DNA of 64,000 nt. Source: Candidatus Flemingiibacterium merdigallinarum (lineage in GTDB: Bacteria; Bacillota; Clostridia; Oscillospirales; CAG-272). Positions within the stretch are counted from its first letter, which is position 1. Each line of letters begins with the position of its first letter. The notes beneath the pieces were generated by a model. The model worked only from the letters and a program-made list of their open reading frames with translations, ran no database searches and had not been told where the DNA came from. The position numbers and the translations under genes were made by a program. The DNA lies in the NCBI GenBank assembly GCA_904386005.1, contig CAJFKR010000004.1:1-64000 (forward strand), given 5' to 3'. Shown piece by piece: positions 59,616 to 64,000 of this stretch.

Positions 59616-61295
59616 TTAACTGCCGGTCAATTCGGAAATCAGCCCGAGGAGCCCTTTTTCATGAAAAACCTGCTTGTAATAGCCGAGTTCGTCGGAGATA
59701 AGCCCGTCAATCACGCCCATTCCGAGCAGCTCGACCGGCGCGCGGTCGTCGGTGAAGATATTGTCTCCGCCCGAATAGGGAGTCAGCCCCTCGGCAACCG
59801 AGAGCATACGGGACTCAAAGTCAATGTCGCCGAAGCCCTCGGGCGCTCCGTCAAAGTCGAGCAGCGATATACTGCCGTCAGCCGCGCCGCCATCGGACGC
59901 GCGCGCGAACAGCTCGCGGTTGGTAGTGCCGGGCACGTCCACTGTGACGACATCGTCGAACACCGAAGCTATTGTGTCGCACAGCCATTCGTTAATGCTG
60001 CCCTCGCCGTCGCTGACCATGTTGAGGTTGACTACCATCACACCGCCCGGCTTTAAGTGGTCGCGCACAAGCGTGAAGAATTCGGCGCTCGACATCTGGA
60101 ACGGTATCGTTATGTCCTGATACGCGTCGACCATGATGACGTCGTATTTGTTCGGGTCGACCTCGAGATAGGCGCGTCCGTCGTAGGTTATTGACTCGAC
60201 CGTCTCGGGCAGACCGAAGTATTCGTGCGCGAGGTCGGTTATATTCTCGTCTATCTCGACGCCGGTGACGGTCGACCCCGGGTAATATTTCTGGCAGAGG
60301 GTCGCGTAGGTGCCGCTGCCCATGCCGAGGACGAGTATATCGAGCTTGTCCGAGCTGCTGCCGGTTGTGTCCATGCTCATCAGCGGCGCGGCGAGCGCGG
60401 TGTCGTAGTACATACCGGTGAGTCCGCCGTCCTTCATCGCGACCGACTGCACGCCGAACAGGACATTCGTAGACAACAGTATGCTGCGGTCGGTCTCCTT
60501 GACCTGTAGGTAGTTGTAGATCGACTCGCCCTCATACAATAGATCCTTTTCCCAGAACGCGAAGCTGTCCGAATGACCGAATATTGAGCAGACGACAAAT
60601 ATAACTACCGACACCGCGGACGCTATGAGCTTTGTCTTTGTCGATATAAAATAGATAAGTCCGAGTATCAGCAGCACCGACGAGAATATCAGGAAGGTTA
60701 TCGATGTGCCGACCGCGGGTATCGTCACAAAGGTCGGGAGAAATGTTCCGAGTATGCTGCCGACCGTGTTGAACGCTTCGAGCCGACCGACAGTGCGTCC
60801 GCTGTCGTCCATTGACTCCATCGCGAATTTGACGAGCGACGGCGTCGCGGTTCCGAGCAGGAACAGCGGGTAGGCGAATATCACCATACAGGATACGAAA
60901 GCCGCGACGACGAGGTAGCCGGTGTCGACCGCGAGGACGAGCAGTCCGGATATGCCGATTATAATATACTTGCCGACGAGCGGTATGCAGGCGATCCAGA
61001 CAGCCGCGACGACGAGCCGCATATACAGCCGTCCCGGGTCGGGGTCGCGGTCGGCGATACGCCCGCCCCAGATATTGCCGAGGGCGAGCGCGATCATAAT
61101 TGTGCCGATGATTATCGTCCAGACGATCTGCGACGAGCTGAAATAAGGAGCGAGCAGGCGGCTCGCGCCGAGCTCGACCGCCATTACGGCGATTCCCGAG
61201 AAGAATTCGGTCAGGTAGAGATAGAGCTTGTTTTTGAGCAGTTTGTTCTGCGCGATTTTGGCTTTTAAGTCTGACAATTCTGATTTTTCAGTCAT
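59616..61295 (-). CDS. Fused MFS-like membrane / spermidine-synthase-like protein
   Basis: N-terminal multi-TM region (FFSGIAVMAVELGASRLLAPYF) and C-terminal SpeE-like fold (ILVLGMGSGTYATLCQKYYPGSTVTGVEIDENI, YDVIMVDAYQDITIPFQMSSAEFF). Confidence 0.88.
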   Translation of the reverse strand: MTEKSELSDLKAKIAQNKLLKNKLYLYLTEFFSGIAVMAVELGASRLLAPYFSSSQIVWTIIIGTIMIALALGNIWGGRIADRDPDPGRLYMRLVVAAVWIACIPLVGKYIIIGISGLLVLAVDTGYLVVAAFVSCMVIFAYPLFLLGTATPSLVKFAMESMDDSGRTVGRLEAFNTVGSILGTFLPTFVTIPAVGTSITFLIFSSVLLILGLIYFISTKTKLIASAVSVVIFVVCSIFGHSDSFAFWEKDLLYEGESIYNYLQVKETDRSILLSTNVLFGVQSVAMKDGGLTGMYYDTALAAPLMSMDTTGSSSDKLDILVLGMGSGTYATLCQKYYPGSTVTGVEIDENITDLAHEYFGLPETVESITYDGRAYLEVDPNKYDVIMVDAYQDITIPFQMSSAEFFTLVRDHLKPGGVMVVNLNMVSDGEGSINEWLCDTIASVFDDVVTVDVPGTTNRELFARASDGGAADGSISLLDFDGAPEGFGDIDFESRMLSVAEGLTPYSGGDNIFTDDRAPVELLGMGVIDGLISDELGYYKQVFHEKGLLGLISELTGS

Positions 61296-61343
61296 ATGTG
61301 ATACTTCCGGCTTTGATAATTAACTGTTTAGCAACGAATAAAT

Positions 61344-62243
61344 TCATTTTTTACGTCTGCCCTGATAGCCGCGGTATTCATTAGGACCGTCGAAGAATTC
61401 GACTCCGCCGCGGCAGCGTTTCAGATAATCGAGTGAGGTCAGCTGCGCCGACCATTCGAGGTCGTCGAAGAACACCGGATCATGGTAGCCCTCGATGTCG
61501 CAGCTGCCGACAAAGCCGTGCTGCATCAATATCGTGAAGATATCGACCCAGTCGGTGTCGCCGAATCCGGGCGTACGGTTCCAGCAGAACGGCGACGTGC
61601 CGGTTATGCCCTCGTCGCGGATGATGTCCCACGCGATGTGCCCGTCCTTGCCGTGGACGTGGACTACCTTGCCCGCCCAATGGTGCAGCTGGATTATCGG
61701 GTCGGCGAGCGTCTCTATCGCGTGAGTCGGCTCCCATTCAAGCCCGAGCGCGCCGCTCGGAACGGCGTCGAACATCAGCTCCCACGATTTGGGACAGAAC
61801 GCGATATTCGTCGAACCGCGATGCCAGCCGCCGCCGCAGCCCTCGAACGCGATGCGGACGCCATTCGCTTCGGCGCGGCGGGCGAGCTCGTCGAATACGC
61901 GCTTGAACTCGGGGATTGTATCGGGCACGCTCTTTTCGGGATTGCCGCCGGCGAATACTGAAACGATATTCGTGCCGTAAAGCCGCGCGCTGTCAATCAG
62001 CTTTTCGACCGCGCGGCGCACCTTTTCGTCGAGCAGAGTATTGCCGTAGCGACCGAGCGCGCCGACCGTTCTGCCGTCGAGCGAATCGCGTATACGCGCG
62101 GCGTGTTCTGTGAGGTCGACCTCGTCGATATCCCAGCTGTTGAAATCGAGCTCGTAGCTCTCGAAGCCCTTTGGGTTGAGCTGCGGGATCATCGCCGCGG
62201 CCTTTTCGGCGGGGATAAGCGTACCGATTTTGATGTCAAACAT
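61344..62243 (-). CDS. Sugar phosphate isomerase/epimerase (TIM barrel)
   Basis: VRIAFEGCGGGWHRGSTNIAFCP, VVHVHGKDGHIAW, FGDTDWVDIF; start 62243 after AGAGGTGA. Confidence 0.85.
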   Translation of the reverse strand: MFDIKIGTLIPAEKAAAMIPQLNPKGFESYELDFNSWDIDEVDLTEHAARIRDSLDGRTVGALGRYGNTLLDEKVRRAVEKLIDSARLYGTNIVSVFAGGNPEKSVPDTIPEFKRVFDELARRAEANGVRIAFEGCGGGWHRGSTNIAFCPKSWELMFDAVPSGALGLEWEPTHAIETLADPIIQLHHWAGKVVHVHGKDGHIAWDIIRDEGITGTSPFCWNRTPGFGDTDWVDIFTILMQHGFVGSCDIEGYHDPVFFDDLEWSAQLTSLDYLKRCRGGVEFFDGPNEYRGYQGRRKK

Positions 62244-62248
62244 TGAAA

Positions 62249-62674
62249 TCACCTCTGTGTGCGTCTATATTTATAGTTTCGGTAGTCGTCAAAAAAAGTC
62301 CTATGCAGCCGCCGTAGCAAAATAGATATTCCTATCCCGACCGCCAGCGGCACAAAGCTGACAGCGATAATCATGACGGTCATATCGGCTGTCTCGGGCA
62401 GGAACCCGCGTATAAGTCCGGCAAGCATGAACACAAGCAGGTTCACGATGAGATAGCCGTTGTCGCGGAACGCGAGCGGCAGCGCGAGAAGTCCGTAGGC
62501 AAGCGCGAAGATAAAGCAGTATAGGGTTGTAGCCATTCCTTTTGTGTCAACCTGCATTGTTATCATACCCTCGTCCGGCGTCCAGCCGCAGTATATGATG
62601 AAGAACCATACCGCGACCGCACCGAGCAGAAGGGAAGATATCAGCTTTGCTTTGAGCCTGGCACATCGAAACAT
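62249..62674 (-). CDS. Integral membrane hypothetical protein
   Basis: Four hydrophobic segments; close to the downstream isomerase gene. Confidence 0.6.
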   Translation of the reverse strand: MFRCARLKAKLISSLLLGAVAVWFFIIYCGWTPDEGMITMQVDTKGMATTLYCFIFALAYGLLALPLAFRDNGYLIVNLLVFMLAGLIRGFLPETADMTVMIIAVSFVPLAVGIGISILLRRLHRTFFDDYRNYKYRRTQR

Positions 62675-62740
62675 TGTCTTTACCTCATTGATTTTGGCGT
62701 CGCTGTTTTCGATTATTTATTCAGCTGTTATTCTTGTGTT

Positions 62741-62783
62741 TATTCAACATTGAATATTCAGCATGAATATTCAATGTTGAATA
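62741..62783. repeat. 20-bp perfect inverted repeat with a 3-nt loop at the ftsH 3' end
   Basis: TATTCAACATTGAATATTCA-GCA-TGAATATTCAATGTTGAATA. Confidence 0.95.
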
Positions 62784-62784
62784 T

Positions 62785-63999
62785 TCAGCCGTTCAGAATC
62801 TTCATGAACTCGTCGCCGGTGATAGTCTCGCGTTCGAGCAGATACGCCGCGAGCTCATCGAGCTTCTGACGGTTGTCGGACAGAATCGATATCGCCTTTT
62901 CGTGTGCCGCGCGGATGGTCTCGACGACCTTTTCGTCGATCTTCGCCGCCGTCTCGTCTGAGCAGGCGAGCGATGTGTCCTGTGTCAGGTACTTGCCGCT
63001 GACCGTCTCGAGCGCGACCATGCCGAACTCGTCGCTCATGCCGTAGCGCGTGATCATCGCACGGGCGAGCTTGGTCGCCTGCTCGATGTCGTTCGACGCT
63101 CCGGTCGTGGCGCGACCGAACACGATCTCCTCGGCGGCGCGTCCGCCGGTGAGGGTAGCGAGCTTGTTCTTTATCTCCTCGCTGTTCATCAGACTGCGCT
63201 GTCCGTCGTCTACCTGCATAGTGTAGCCGAGCGCGCCGGATGTGCGCGGTACGATCGTAATCTTCGTGACCGGAGCCGAATCCGACTGGCGCGCGGCGAC
63301 GAGTGCGTGGCCGATTTCGTGGTATGCGACTATGCGCTTCTCGCTGTCCGAGATAACCGCGTTCTTGCGCTGATAGCCGGCGATGACCGTCTCGACACTC
63401 TCCTCGAGGTCGGAGTCTATGACCTCGCTTCGTCCGAGCCGAACCGCGCGCAGCGCAGCTTCGTTGATGATATTCGCGAGCTCCGCGCCGGACGCTCCGG
63501 CGGTCATGCGGGCAATTTTCGCGAAATCTGCGTTAGGCGCGATTTTGACGCCTTTGGCGTGGACGCGGAGTATGGCTTCACGTCCGGCGAGGTCGGGCAG
63601 CTCAACCGGAACACGTCGGTCGAAACGTCCGGGGCGCAGCAGCGCCGGGTCGAGCGTTTCGGGACGGTTGGTTGCGGCGAGTATCACGACGCCGCTCGCC
63701 GGGTCGAAGCCGTCCATCTCGGCCAGCAGCTGGTTTAAGGTCTGTTCGCGCTCGTCGTTGCCTCCGATGCCCGACGTGTCGCGCTTTTTGCCGATCGCGT
63801 CGATTTCGTCTATAAATACGATACAGGGAGCTTTCTCGTTCGCCTGCTTAAAAAGGTCGCGGACCTTTGCCGCGCCCATGCCGACGAACATCTCTACAAA
63901 TTCCGATCCGGAGATCGAGAAGAACGGAACCTTCGCCTCACCGGCGACCGCCTTTGCGAGCAGGGTCTTACCTGTGCCGGGAGGTCCGACGAGCAGCAC
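62785..63999 (-). CDS. ftsH: ATP-dependent zinc metalloprotease FtsH (C-terminal part; N-terminus outside the window)
   Basis: [74 protein letters not shown] (HExxH). Confidence 0.97.
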   Translation of the reverse strand: MLLVGPPGTGKTLLAKAVAGEAKVPFFSISGSEFVEMFVGMGAAKVRDLFKQANEKAPCIVFIDEIDAIGKKRDTSGIGGNDEREQTLNQLLAEMDGFDPASGVVILAATNRPETLDPALLRPGRFDRRVPVELPDLAGREAILRVHAKGVKIAPNADFAKIARMTAGASGAELANIINEAALRAVRLGRSEVIDSDLEESVETVIAGYQRKNAVISDSEKRIVAYHEIGHALVAARQSDSAPVTKITIVPRTSGALGYTMQVDDGQRSLMNSEEIKNKLATLTGGRAAEEIVFGRATTGASNDIEQATKLARAMITRYGMSDEFGMVALETVSGKYLTQDTSLACSDETAAKIDEKVVETIRAAHEKAISILSDNRQKLDELAAYLLERETITGDEFMKILNG

Positions 64000-64000
64000 G

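Overview
This 64 kb window looks like the chromosome of an anaerobic, carbohydrate-degrading Clostridia-type Firmicute; the lineage is inferred from gene content. I saw no phage, transposase, CRISPR array, rRNA or tRNA. It combines housekeeping operons (aspS-gatCAB and pheS/pheT, each behind a T-box leader; ribF, ireB, rpsU, ftsH) with carbohydrate-use islands: several lipoprotein solute-binding proteins, GH31, GH36, GH16, GH5-like, GH42-like and DUF4091 enzymes, a sulfatase and Gfo/Idh dehydrogenases. A polyamine gene cluster is also present. Main points for follow-up: (1) a dispersed intergenic element of about 100 nt with a predicted hairpin plus three-way junction, in three well-preserved copies with compensatory changes and two decayed copies, always oriented with the downstream gene; (2) an approximately 366-nt orphan structured transcript at 24543-24908 with a near-consensus promoter and an intrinsic terminator; (3) an AspRS-GatC fusion behind a T-box whose predicted specifier is AAC (Asn) rather than an Asp codon; (4) a polyamine cluster carrying both an aminopropyltransferase and a carboxyaminopropyl-type route, with a frameshift in the dehydrogenase; (5) an A7-tract frameshift at a membrane anchor; (6) pheS and pheT separated by a nucleoside-kinase-like gene preceded by one copy of the element. 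All calls come from reading the sequence; no database search or folding program was run.
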